Positions 1 to 6,077 of a DNA stretch of 9,769 bases are shown piece after piece. The first letter of the stretch is position 1; each line of letters opens with the position of its first letter. The DNA comes from JBPYFK01 sp051984675 (GTDB taxonomy: Bacteria > Actinomycetota > Actinomycetes > Mycobacteriales > Pseudonocardiaceae): the NCBI GenBank assembly GCA_051984675.1, contig JBPYFK010000057.1:1-9769 (forward strand), read 5' to 3'. The notes beneath the pieces are model-generated. The model worked only from the letters and a program-made list of their open reading frames with translations, did not search any database and had not been told where the DNA came from. Both the position numbers and the translations under genes were made by a program.

Positions 1-1199
1 TCCATCCCAAGGGCGGAATTGTCCGCAAGGAGATGGAGGACTACTCCAGGCGAAAGCACATCGAAGCCGGGTACGAATTCGTCAACACTCCGCACATCAC
101 CAAGGAGCAGCTGTACCAGATATCCGGGCACCTGGACTGGTATGCCGACGGCATGTTCCCGCCGATGCACCTCGACGCGGAGCACAACGAAGACGGCACG
201 CTGCGCAAGCCCGGCCAGGACTACTACCTCAAGCCGATGAACTGCCCGATGCACCATCTGATCTTCCGGTCGCGGGGGCGGTCCTACCGCGAACTTCCGT
301 TGCGGCTCTTCGAGTTCGGCAGCGTGTACCGGTACGAGAAGTCCGGCGTGGTGCACGGCCTGACCCGGGTGCGGGGCATGACCCAGGACGACGCGCACAT
401 CTACTGCACGCCCGAGCAGTTGCAGGGCGAGCTCAAGTCGCTGCTGTCGTTCGTGCTGGATCTGCTGCGCGATTACGGCCTGGAGGACTTCTACCTCGAG
501 CTGTCCACCCGCGACGAGGAGAAGTACGTCGGGGACGACGAGAGCTGGGAGGTCGCCACCGAGGCGCTGCGGACCGCCGCGCTGGACTCCGGGCTGGAAC
601 TGGTGCCCGACCCGGGCGGGGCGGCCTTCTACGGCCCGAAGGTCTCGGTGCAGGCCAAGGACGCGCTGGGACGCACGTGGCAGATGTCGACCATTCAGGT
701 CGACTACCACCTGCCGGACCGCTTCGGCCTGGAGTACACCGCCGCCGACGGGTCGAAGCAGCAGCCGATCAAGATCCACCGGGCGCTGTTCGGCTCGATC
801 GAGCGGTTCTTCGGGGTGCTGACCGAGCATTACGCGGGCGCGTTCCCGGCGTGGCTGGCCCCGGTGCAGGTGATGGGAATCCCGATCGCGGACGAGCACG
901 TCGAGTACCTGCGGGGTGTGGCCGACCGGCTCCGGGAGCACGGCGTGCGGGTGGAGGTCGACACCGGCGACGAGCGGATGCAGAAGAAGATCCGCACGCA
1001 CACCACGCAGAAGGTGCCGTTCCTGCTACTGGCCGGCGGTAAGGACGTGGAGTCCGGTGCGGTGTCCTTCCGTTTCCGGGACGGCACCCAGCTCAACGGG
1101 GTGCCGGGGGACCGCGCCGTCGAGGCGGTGGCGGGCTGGCTGCGGCGGCGGGAGAACGACTCACCGACCGCGGAGAACTTCCAGGCGGAGGTGGCGTGA
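1..1199 (+). CDS. thrS: Threonyl-tRNA synthetase, C-terminal part (5' end outside window)
   Basis: Charges tRNA-Thr with threonine in the cytoplasm. The reading frame is open from base 3 with no start, so the N-terminal TGS and editing domains lie upstream of the window. What is present is the class II catalytic core and the anticodon-binding domain. It opens with HPKGG...RKEMEDY, the motif 1 region. The three zinc/threonine-binding ligands of the family are all visible: Cys in MNCPMHH (243-245), His in QDDAHIYC (396-398) and His in IHRALFGSIERF (777-779). The motif 2 arginine region TRVRGMTQDD lies at 363-392 and motif 3 around 777-815. The anticodon-binding domain runs from about 846 to 1145. 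The stop TGA at 1197-1199 overlaps the GTG start of the HIT gene, so the two are probably translationally coupled. I see no damage to the gene. Identity is near certain from these motifs. Confidence 0.97.
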   Translation, partial: HPKGGIVRKEMEDYSRRKHIEAGYEFVNTPHITKEQLYQISGHLDWYADGMFPPMHLDAEHNEDGTLRKPGQDYYLKPMNCPMHHLIFRSRGRSYRELPLRLFEFGSVYRYEKSGVVHGLTRVRGMTQDDAHIYCTPEQLQGELKSLLSFVLDLLRDYGLEDFYLELSTRDEEKYVGDDESWEVATEALRTAALDSGLELVPDPGGAAFYGPKVSVQAKDALGRTWQMSTIQVDYHLPDRFGLEYTAADGSKQQPIKIHRALFGSIERFFGVLTEHYAGAFPAWLAPVQVMGIPIADEHVEYLRGVADRLREHGVRVEVDTGDERMQKKIRTHTTQKVPFLLLAGGKDVESGAVSFRFRDGTQLNGVPGDRAVEAVAGWLRRRENDSPTAENFQAEVA

Positions 1200-1879
1200 C
1201 GGGCTGGAAGACTGCCCCGGAAGGGACCGCCCCGGAGGCGGTCCCGGAAGCGAAGGCCACGGAAGCGAAGGCCCAGGACGCGATGGCCGCCGAGGGCAAT
1301 GGGCTGGACGTGCCCGAGGGCGTGGAGCTGACCGAGCAGCAGGGCATCGGCGTGCACGACGGCCTGCAGCGGTTGTGGACCCCGCACCGGATGGCCTACA
1401 TCCAGGGGGAGAACAAGCCGGAGGGCGACCACAGCGAGGGCTGCCCGTTCTGCCGGCTGCTCGCCTCCGGTGAGCCGGACAGCGACACGCTGATCGTGGC
1501 ACGGGGCGAGTTGGTGTTCGCGGTCCTCAACCTCTACCCGTACAACCCGGGCCACCTGATGGTGCTGCCGTACCGGCACGTGGCTGACTACACCGACCTG
1601 ACTTCGGCGGAGACGGTCGCGGTCGCCGAGTTCACGCAGCAGGCGATGCGGGTGATCCGGCGGGTGTCGTCACCGCACGGGTTCAACATCGGGCTGAACC
1701 AGGGGCCGGTGGCCGGCGCCGGCATCGCCGCCCACCTGCACCAGCACGTCGTGCCTCGATGGGGCGGCGACTCGAACTTCATGCCCGTCATCGGGCACAC
1801 CAAGGTCCTGCCGCAGCTGCTGGGCGAGACCCGGAAGCTGCTGGCGGACGCTTGGCGTGCCGATGGCGGACGGGCCTAG
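1196..1879 (+). CDS. HIT-domain protein, likely Ap4A phosphorylase/hydrolase (Rv2613c-like)
   Basis: 227-aa histidine-triad protein. The catalytic triad HLHQHVV is at residues 180-186 (His180, His182, His184), preceded by GFNIGLNQGPVAGAGIAAH and followed by a tryptophan and NFMPVIG. These features match the actinobacterial proteins related to M. tuberculosis Rv2613c, which acts as a diadenosine tetraphosphate phosphorylase. A CPFC pair (83-86) is also present, as in many HIT proteins. The start is GTG 1196, inside the thrS stop (GTGA overlap), with GGAGG at 1187-1191 four bases upstream. The first 42 or so residues are an Ala/Pro/Glu/Lys-rich low-complexity tail with TAPE and EAKA repeats; the conserved part begins near residue 50 (GVHDGLQRLWTPHRMAYI). 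An ATG at 1283 is an alternative start. The substrate is inferred from family and from linkage to thrS; another nucleotide phosphoester is possible. Confidence 0.9.
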   Translation: MTGWKTAPEGTAPEAVPEAKATEAKAQDAMAAEGNGLDVPEGVELTEQQGIGVHDGLQRLWTPHRMAYIQGENKPEGDHSEGCPFCRLLASGEPDSDTLIVARGELVFAVLNLYPYNPGHLMVLPYRHVADYTDLTSAETVAVAEFTQQAMRVIRRVSSPHGFNIGLNQGPVAGAGIAAHLHQHVVPRWGGDSNFMPVIGHTKVLPQLLGETRKLLADAWRADGGRA

Positions 1880-1884
1880 CGGCC

Positions 1885-2439
1885 TCAGCCCCGCAGGGCT
1901 GCCTCGATCTCCAGGGAGATCTTCACCTTCTCGCCGAGCATGGCGCCGCCGGCGGGCCCGACGCCGAAGTCGGTGCGGTTGATCGTGGTGGAGGCGGAGA
2001 TCCCGAGCAGCTTCCCGCCGTCGCCGGTGTCGGTGAAGCCACCGAGTTCGGCCTGCAACGTGACCGGCTGGGTGACACCGTGCAGCGTGAACTCACCGTC
2101 GAGGACCAGTTCGTCGCCGTCCTGGCGGAGGCTGGTGGAACGGAAGCTCGCGGTGGGGAAGTTCTCCACATCGAGGAAGTCGGCGGTGCGCACGTGCCCG
2201 TCGCGGTCGCTGTTGCCGGTGTTGATCGAGGCCGTGTCGATCGTGGCTGTCACCGACGAGTCCTGGGGGTTCTCGGCGGTGACGATCTGACCTTCGAAGG
2301 TGTCGAACCGGCCACGGGAACGTCCGACGCCCATGTGACGCAGCGTGAACTCAACGGCGGAGTGGACGGGGTCGATGATCCAGGTGCCGGTCACGTAACC
2401 GGGGAACTGGCTGGTCGTGGCCTGGGTGTCAGCGGTCAT
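1885..2439 (-). CDS. YceI family protein
   Basis: 184-aa protein of the YceI family, a lipocalin-like beta-barrel that binds polyisoprenoid-type lipids in the members studied. It has the family opening TGTWIIDPVHSAVEFTLRHM (residues 17-36), then GRFDTFEGQI, FPTASFRSTSL, a GEFTLHGVTQPVTL strand pair and the closing NRTDFGVGP segment. There is no signal peptide, so it is probably cytoplasmic, unlike E. coli YceI, which is exported. Start ATG 2439 has GGAGG (minus strand, 2450-2446) six bases upstream. The gene points against the HIT gene, and only 5 bp separate the two stop codons. An AT-rich palindromic stretch lies about 50-65 bp upstream. The precise ligand and role cannot be read from the sequence. 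The family assignment is strong. Confidence 0.93.
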   Translation of the reverse strand: MTADTQATTSQFPGYVTGTWIIDPVHSAVEFTLRHMGVGRSRGRFDTFEGQIVTAENPQDSSVTATIDTASINTGNSDRDGHVRTADFLDVENFPTASFRSTSLRQDGDELVLDGEFTLHGVTQPVTLQAELGGFTDTGDGGKLLGISASTTINRTDFGVGPAGGAMLGEKVKISLEIEAALRG

Positions 2440-2489
2440 GGGGTGCCTCCGTGGATCGGTTTGGTCGTGGGGACACCTGGGGCAACTCT

Positions 2490-2503
2490 GTTTGAATTTT
2501 AAC
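2490..2503. promoter_or_regulatory. AT-rich imperfect palindrome upstream of YceI, candidate operator/-10
   Basis: GTTTGAATTTTAAC is an imperfect palindrome (GTT..AATT..AAC, 10 of 14 positions symmetric) in a strikingly AT-rich patch (2489-2515) of an otherwise GC-rich region. On the minus strand the same bases contain TAAAAT (2501 to 2496), which fits a TAnnnT -10 element for the YceI gene. A -35 partner is unclear: GTGACC at 2527-2522 is 20 bp away. Location, composition and symmetry fit a regulated promoter, for example one with a MarR-type operator, but no regulator gene is in the window. Confidence 0.35.
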
Positions 2504-2517
2504 TATTCCTTTTGTGG

Positions 2518-2536
2518 CACAGGTCACCATCCTGTG
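2518..2536. repeat. Short inverted repeat CACAGG-N7-CCTGTG
   Basis: Six-base perfect inverted repeat with a 7-bp spacer in the divergent region between the YceI gene and pgsA, adjacent to the AT-rich palindrome. It could be a second operator or chance. It lies about 110 bp upstream of pgsA and 80 bp upstream of the YceI gene. Confidence 0.25.
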
Positions 2537-2644
2537 GTGGGTCATGCCCGACCTTCCGCTCGCCCGGCAAGCTGAAGTGGGTGATACGCGCGTAAGCTGC
2601 TGCTGCGCCAGCTGATCTCGGGAAGGGTGCGGACGGCTTCTGTG

Positions 2645-3253
2645 GTGCTCAACATCTTTGCCCGCGCTTCGATCTCCCGCGTCACCGAGCCGATCGGCGC
2701 GTGGTTGGGTCGTCATGGCTGGTCGCCGAACGTCGTGACCGTCGTCGGTGCCGCGGCCAGTTCCGCGTCCGCACTGTGGTTCTACCCGCGCGGCCAGCTG
2801 TTCGTCGGGACGGTGGCCGTGACGTTCTTCCTGCTGTTCGATCTGCTCGACGGGGCGATGGCGCGGACCCGGGGGCGCACCACGCCGTTCGGAGCTGTCC
2901 TGGACGCCAGCTGTGACCGGATCACCGACGGCATCGTGTTCGGCGCGCTTGCTTGGTGGGCAATGGTCGTGGCCGGCGACCGGCTGCTGGGTGCGGTCTT
3001 GCTGGTGTGCCTGGCCGCCGCGCAGGTCATCTCGTATGTCAAGGCCAAGGCGGAGGCCGTCGGGTTGGAGGCGGACGGCGGCCTCGCGGAGCGGGCCGAG
3101 CGCCTGATCATCGTGTTGGTCGGAACGGGCCTGACCGGGCTGGGCCTTTGGTGGGCGCTACCGGCGGCCGGATGGCTGTTGGCCGTACTCTGCGTGATCA
3201 CAATCGGTCAGAGATTGATCGCCGTACACCGTTCGAGTGAGTCCCGGCGCTAG
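2645..3253 (+). CDS. pgsA: CDP-alcohol phosphatidyltransferase, likely phosphatidylinositol-phosphate synthase
   Basis: 202-aa integral membrane enzyme that joins CDP-diacylglycerol to an alcohol, most likely inositol 1-phosphate, giving the PI-phosphate precursor of PI and PI mannosides. The full family signature D-x2-D-G-x2-A-R-x8-G-x3-D-x3-D is present with Asp66, Asp69, Gly70, Ala73-Arg74, Gly83, Asp87 and Asp91. The hydrophobic stretches fit about six membrane helices. The segment YVKAKAEAVGLEADGG...ERAERLIIVL closely resembles M. tuberculosis PgsA1 (Rv2612c), also found just after thrS and the HIT gene, which favours inositol phosphate over glycerol phosphate. Start choice: GTG 2645 gives MLNIFARAS, which matches the N-terminus expected by comparison with PgsA1. 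GTG 2642 is equally possible. The longer frame from GTG 2627 has its GGAAGG touching the start codon, which is poor spacing. In mycobacteria an acyltransferase and pimA follow; here they do not. Confidence 0.9.
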   Translation: MLNIFARASISRVTEPIGAWLGRHGWSPNVVTVVGAAASSASALWFYPRGQLFVGTVAVTFFLLFDLLDGAMARTRGRTTPFGAVLDASCDRITDGIVFGALAWWAMVVAGDRLLGAVLLVCLAAAQVISYVKAKAEAVGLEADGGLAERAERLIIVLVGTGLTGLGLWWALPAAGWLLAVLCVITIGQRLIAVHRSSESRR

Positions 3254-3591
3254 TCCAGCGTTCGGAATCCGTTGCTCGGAATGAGCATTCCTGTGGGGTT
3301 GTTCATACTTTTACGACCGTGCCGGAGCGCTCCAACTGAATCTTTTTCGCCGCCCCTTCGGGGAGTGTCTCGTTTCTGTTACGGCGGTTTTGTTTTGGCA
3401 GGTGATCATGGGTCGCAGAGATCAATCAAAACGTTTCGCACACCGTCGGAAATGACCGGTTCACGTGCGGTGATCGGGTGGGGCCGGTCGCGTCGTCGCC
3501 GGTAAGGCCCTTGGTCGAACAGTGGTTCCAGAAGTTAGGGTGTCTCGGTCATGCTTTGTTTATGCCGCAACCGGACCGTGATCCAAGTCTG
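3254..3591. other. Intergenic region after pgsA, no convincing gene
   Basis: This stretch holds no ORF with credible protein features. Its composition is less GC-rich than the genes around it, with runs such as ACTTTTACG and TTTTGTTTTGG. It contains a near-palindrome GGAATG-AG-CATTCC (3278-3291) 24 bp after the pgsA stop and the terminator-like structure listed separately. CGGAAT occurs twice (3263-3268 and 3277-3282). Nothing resembling a decayed acyltransferase or pimA was recognised, though only a search could exclude it. Confidence 0.5.
3349..3398 (+). terminator. Candidate intrinsic terminator of pgsA
   Basis: CCGCC (3350-3354) can pair with GGCGG (3383-3387). Inside is a second small hairpin of C and G runs closed by a TTCG loop (3354-3363). 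The outer stem is followed at once by TTTTGTTTTGG (3388-3398), a T-rich tail unusual in this GC-rich DNA. The long interior (28 nt) weakens the call, but stem plus T tract in the right place and direction supports termination of pgsA transcripts. Confidence 0.4.
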
Positions 3592-3619
3592 TGGACACGT
3601 CACCCTCATGGCGTACCCT
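3592..3619 (+). promoter_or_regulatory. Predicted sigma-A-type promoter for the proVWX operon
   Basis: TGGACA (3592-3597, one mismatch to TTGACA) and TACCCT (3614-3619, fits TAnnnT) are separated by 16 bp. Transcription would begin near 3626 and leave a leader of about 150 nt before proV. The -35 hexamer is part of TGGACAC, which is mirrored by GTGTCCA at 3644-3650, so an operator pair flanking the start point is conceivable. There is no experimental support, and other weak matches exist in the region. Confidence 0.4.
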
Positions 3620-3625
3620 GTAGAG

Positions 3626-3778
3626 GCCATCGGGCGCGCAGAGGTGTCCAGAACAGGGACGGAGCGGGTACTGGGCCGCCTGATTCCCAGCGCGATGGTT
3701 GCGGAACTGGCGGGGAGGTGTCTCCATTTCTTTTGATGAGCGCCGCGATCGCAGGTCCACACCGATCGGAGGGGAACC
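3626..3778 (+). promoter_or_regulatory. Leader of about 150 nt upstream of proV with small stem-loops
   Basis: Untranslated leader inferred from the predicted promoter. It contains CTGGG-N10-CCCAG (3671-3690) and GGAG-GTGT-CTCC (3714-3725) followed by ATTTCTTTT (3726-3734), a weak terminator- or attenuator-like arrangement. Two 8-bp palindromes follow, GCGATCGC (3745-3752) and CCGATCGG (3762-3769); the second overlaps the proV ribosome-binding site GGAGGGG (3768-3774). I do not recognise a known riboswitch class here. Confidence 0.3.
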
Positions 3779-5050
3779 TTGGTAGAGCTGCGCGTTGACG
3801 GGTTACACAAGGTGTTCGGGCCGAACGCCAAGGACGCCGTCCGGCGGCTGCGGGAGGGTTCGGCGACGCCGGAGGACCTGCGTGCGGAAGGCACCACCGC
3901 TGCCGTGGTGGACGCGAGTTTCGAGGTCCGCCAAGGCGAGACCTTCGTTGTCATGGGCCTGTCCGGTTCGGGGAAGTCGACGTTGATTCGGATGCTCAAC
4001 GGGCTGCTGACCCCCACGGCCGGGCAGGTGTTCGTGGATGGCCAGGACGTGACCGCGATGTCGTCGAAGGATCTGCGGTTGATGCGTCAGCGCTCGATGA
4101 GCATGGTCTTCCAGCACTTCGCGCTGTTGCCGCACCGGACGGTGCTGGACAACGCCGCGTACGCGTTGCAGATCCAAGAGGTGAGCAAGGCCGAGCGGCT
4201 GGAGAAGGCGCGGGAGTCGTTGTCGCTGGTGGGGCTGGAAGGCTGGGAGCAGCAGTACCCGCAGCAGCTGTCCGGTGGCATGCGGCAGCGTGTGGGGTTG
4301 GCTCGGGCGTTGGCGGCCGGGACCGACGTGCTGCTGATGGACGAGGCGTTCTCCGCCCTGGACCCGTTGATCAAGCGGGAGATGCAGGACCAGCTGTTGC
4401 AACTGCAGGCCAAGCTGGGCAAGACGATCGTGTTCATCACCCACGACCTCAACGAGGCGATGCGCATCGGCGACCGGATCGCGGTCATGCGCAGCGGCCA
4501 GATCGTGCAGATCGGCACCTCCGAGGACATCATCAAGCGGCCGGCCACCGACTACGTCGCGAAGTTCATCCAGGACGTCGACCGCTCCCGGGTGCTCACG
4601 GCGGCGGGTGCGCTGGGTAGCGCGGATGTGGCGGTGCGGACCGATTCGGAGCCGGCGGCGGCGTTGCGTGTGATGCACGAGCAGGGCACGGACGCGGTGC
4701 TGGTGCGGGACACCAATGGTCGCCTGGCGGGGCTGTTGACGAGGGAAGACGCTGATCGTGCGGCCCGTGATGGCCGGGCGGAGGTCGGCAAGCCATCGAC
4801 GACCGACGTGGAGTCGGTGCCGGCGGAGACGCCACTGTCGGACCTGTTCGGGCCGCTGTCGCGGTCGACGGTGGGTCTGGCCGTGGTCGATGACGACCAA
4901 CGGCTGCTCGGCACCGTGACGATGCAGTCCCTGTGCACGGCACTGGGTGAGCAGGAGCAGATGAAGGCCACCGACACGGCCAGCGACGCCGCGGCCGTCT
5001 CGCCGGAGGAAGACGACGAGTCCCAGGAGGTGACCACCAGTGAGGTCTGA
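3779..5050 (+). CDS. proV: Glycine betaine/proline-type ABC transporter ATPase with C-terminal CBS domains
   Basis: 423-aa ATPase that powers uptake of a compatible solute (glycine betaine, proline betaine, carnitine or similar) on the inner face of the membrane. Walker A GLSGSGKST is at 60-68, the Q-loop at Gln112, the signature LSGGM at 164-168, Walker B VLLMDE at 184-189 and the switch His at 222. The extended N-terminus (about 45 residues with a charged helix before the P-loop) and the GLSGSGKST P-loop are typical of ProV/OpuAA. Two CBS repeats cover about 270-395; in OpuA they gate transport in response to ionic strength or bind a nucleotide. An acidic tail of about 28 residues follows. 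The start is TTG 3779, with GGAGGGG four bases upstream. The gene overlaps proW by 11 nt, indicating coupled translation. The exact substrate cannot be fixed from sequence. Confidence 0.93.
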   Translation: MVELRVDGLHKVFGPNAKDAVRRLREGSATPEDLRAEGTTAAVVDASFEVRQGETFVVMGLSGSGKSTLIRMLNGLLTPTAGQVFVDGQDVTAMSSKDLRLMRQRSMSMVFQHFALLPHRTVLDNAAYALQIQEVSKAERLEKARESLSLVGLEGWEQQYPQQLSGGMRQRVGLARALAAGTDVLLMDEAFSALDPLIKREMQDQLLQLQAKLGKTIVFITHDLNEAMRIGDRIAVMRSGQIVQIGTSEDIIKRPATDYVAKFIQDVDRSRVLTAAGALGSADVAVRTDSEPAAALRVMHEQGTDAVLVRDTNGRLAGLLTREDADRAARDGRAEVGKPSTTDVESVPAETPLSDLFGPLSRSTVGLAVVDDDQRLLGTVTMQSLCTALGEQEQMKATDTASDAAAVSPEEDDESQEVTTSEV

Positions 5051-5975
5051 GCTGTTCCAGGGACTCGGGTTGTTACACGGACAAGGGATGTTGCAAGCGG
5101 GACCGACATTGCCCAGGTTGCCGATCGGGACCTGGTTCCAGGACCTGGTCAACTGGTTGGAAGACAACATCGGGCCGGTGTTCGACTTCATCAACCTGGT
5201 GGTCAAGTCGGCCGTCACCGGGCTGGCGGCGGTGCTTACGTTCCTGCCCGGCATCGTGATGGTGCTGATCTTCGCGGCGCTGGCGCTGTGGTTGCGGGGC
5301 TGGAAGTTCGCGATCTTCACCCTGATCGGGTTCGCCCTGATCGAGAGCATGCAGGAGATGCACTCGGCGATGCTGACCCTGTCGCTGGTGATCGTGGCCA
5401 GCGTGCTCGCGGTGCTGATCGCGGTTCCGCTGGGCATCCTCTCCGCGCGTCGGGAGCGGGTCAGCCAGGTGGTCCGACCGGTGCTGGACCTGATGCAGAC
5501 CATGCCGGCGTTCGTCTACCTGATCCCCGTGATCTTCTTCTTCAACATCGGGGCGGTGCCCGGTGTGGTCGCGACCGTCGTGTTCGCGCTGCCGCCGGGT
5601 GTGCGGCTGACCGAGCTGGGGATTCGGCAGGTCGACCGTGAGGTGGTTGAGGCCGGTGAGGCGTTCGGCTCCCCGCCGCGCAGGGTACTCACCGGCATCC
5701 AGTTGCCGCTGGCCATGCCGTCGATCATGGCGGGGATCAACCAGGTGATCATGCTGGCGCTGTCGATGGTCGTCATCGCCGGGATGGTCGGCGCCGAGGG
5801 GCTGGGCTCCGAGGTGTTCACCGCCGTGACCCGCGTCCAGCTCGGCGCCGGGTTCGAGGCCGGCCTGTCGGTGGTGATCCTGGCGGTGTTCTTGGACCGG
5901 ATCACCGCTGCCCTGGGCTCCCGGTCGCCGGTCGGCAAGGCCGAGCGGAAAGCGAAGGCCGCCACCGCCGCCTAG
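5040..5975 (+). CDS. proW: Glycine betaine/proline-type ABC transporter permease
   Basis: 311-aa membrane subunit of the importer. Hydrophobic segments lie at about 57-85, 90-101, 111-134, 155-183 and in the last third, consistent with the ProW/OpuAB permease fold. The strongly conserved stretch MQTMPAFVYLIP is at 152-163, and the cytoplasmic EAA loop that docks on the ATPase starts at Glu204 (EAGEAFG...QLPLAMPSIMAGI). The short N-terminal part before the first helix has the WLEDNIGPVFDFI segment also seen in ProW relatives. GTG 5040 is chosen because AGGAGG (5025-5030) sits nine bases upstream; ATG 5088 would shorten the protein by 16 residues. No binding-protein domain is fused, in keeping with the separate proX gene downstream. 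The C-terminus ends in a Lys/Ala-rich tail. Confidence 0.93.
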   Translation: MRSELFQGLGLLHGQGMLQAGPTLPRLPIGTWFQDLVNWLEDNIGPVFDFINLVVKSAVTGLAAVLTFLPGIVMVLIFAALALWLRGWKFAIFTLIGFALIESMQEMHSAMLTLSLVIVASVLAVLIAVPLGILSARRERVSQVVRPVLDLMQTMPAFVYLIPVIFFFNIGAVPGVVATVVFALPPGVRLTELGIRQVDREVVEAGEAFGSPPRRVLTGIQLPLAMPSIMAGINQVIMLALSMVVIAGMVGAEGLGSEVFTAVTRVQLGAGFEAGLSVVILAVFLDRITAALGSRSPVGKAERKAKAATAA

Positions 5976-6023
5976 GACGAAACCGGCTTGCATCGCAGGT
6001 CATCCCAACAGCGTGAAGTTTTT

Positions 6024-6060
6024 CCCGACGTCTTCCCTTGCAATGCCAACCGGCGTCGGG
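6024..6060 (+). other. Intercistronic stem-loop between proW and proX
   Basis: CCCGACG (6024-6030) pairs perfectly with CGTCGGG (6054-6060) and extends inward by a wobble pair and a C-G pair to nine pairs, around a loop of 19 nt. It ends two bases before the proX ribosome-binding site (AGGAGGAGG, 6063-6071). There is no T tract, so it is not an intrinsic terminator. It could protect or mark a processing point so that the binding protein is made in excess over the membrane subunits. Confidence 0.45.
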
Positions 6061-6077
6061 TCAGGAGGAGGACAGAC

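Noticed and set aside
3272..3736. Small open frames in the gap after pgsA (3272-3505, 3551-3736)
   Set aside because: No ribosome-binding site of note and no protein-like composition; the second overlaps the predicted proV promoter.
3592..3778. Cyclic-di-AMP (ydaO) riboswitch upstream of the osmolyte importer
   Set aside because: Considered because of the operon type, but the conserved ydaO core is not seen; the GGGGAACC match is only the ribosome-binding site.
3803..5503. 566-codon open frame on the minus strand across proV and proW
   Set aside because: Antisense shadow crossing two recognised genes; low-complexity Arg/His/Gln-rich product without motifs.
5988..6077. Upstream extension of proX from TTG 5988
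   Set aside because: It would put 30 residues before a complete lipoprotein signal peptide, and the strong ribosome-binding site points to ATG 6078.
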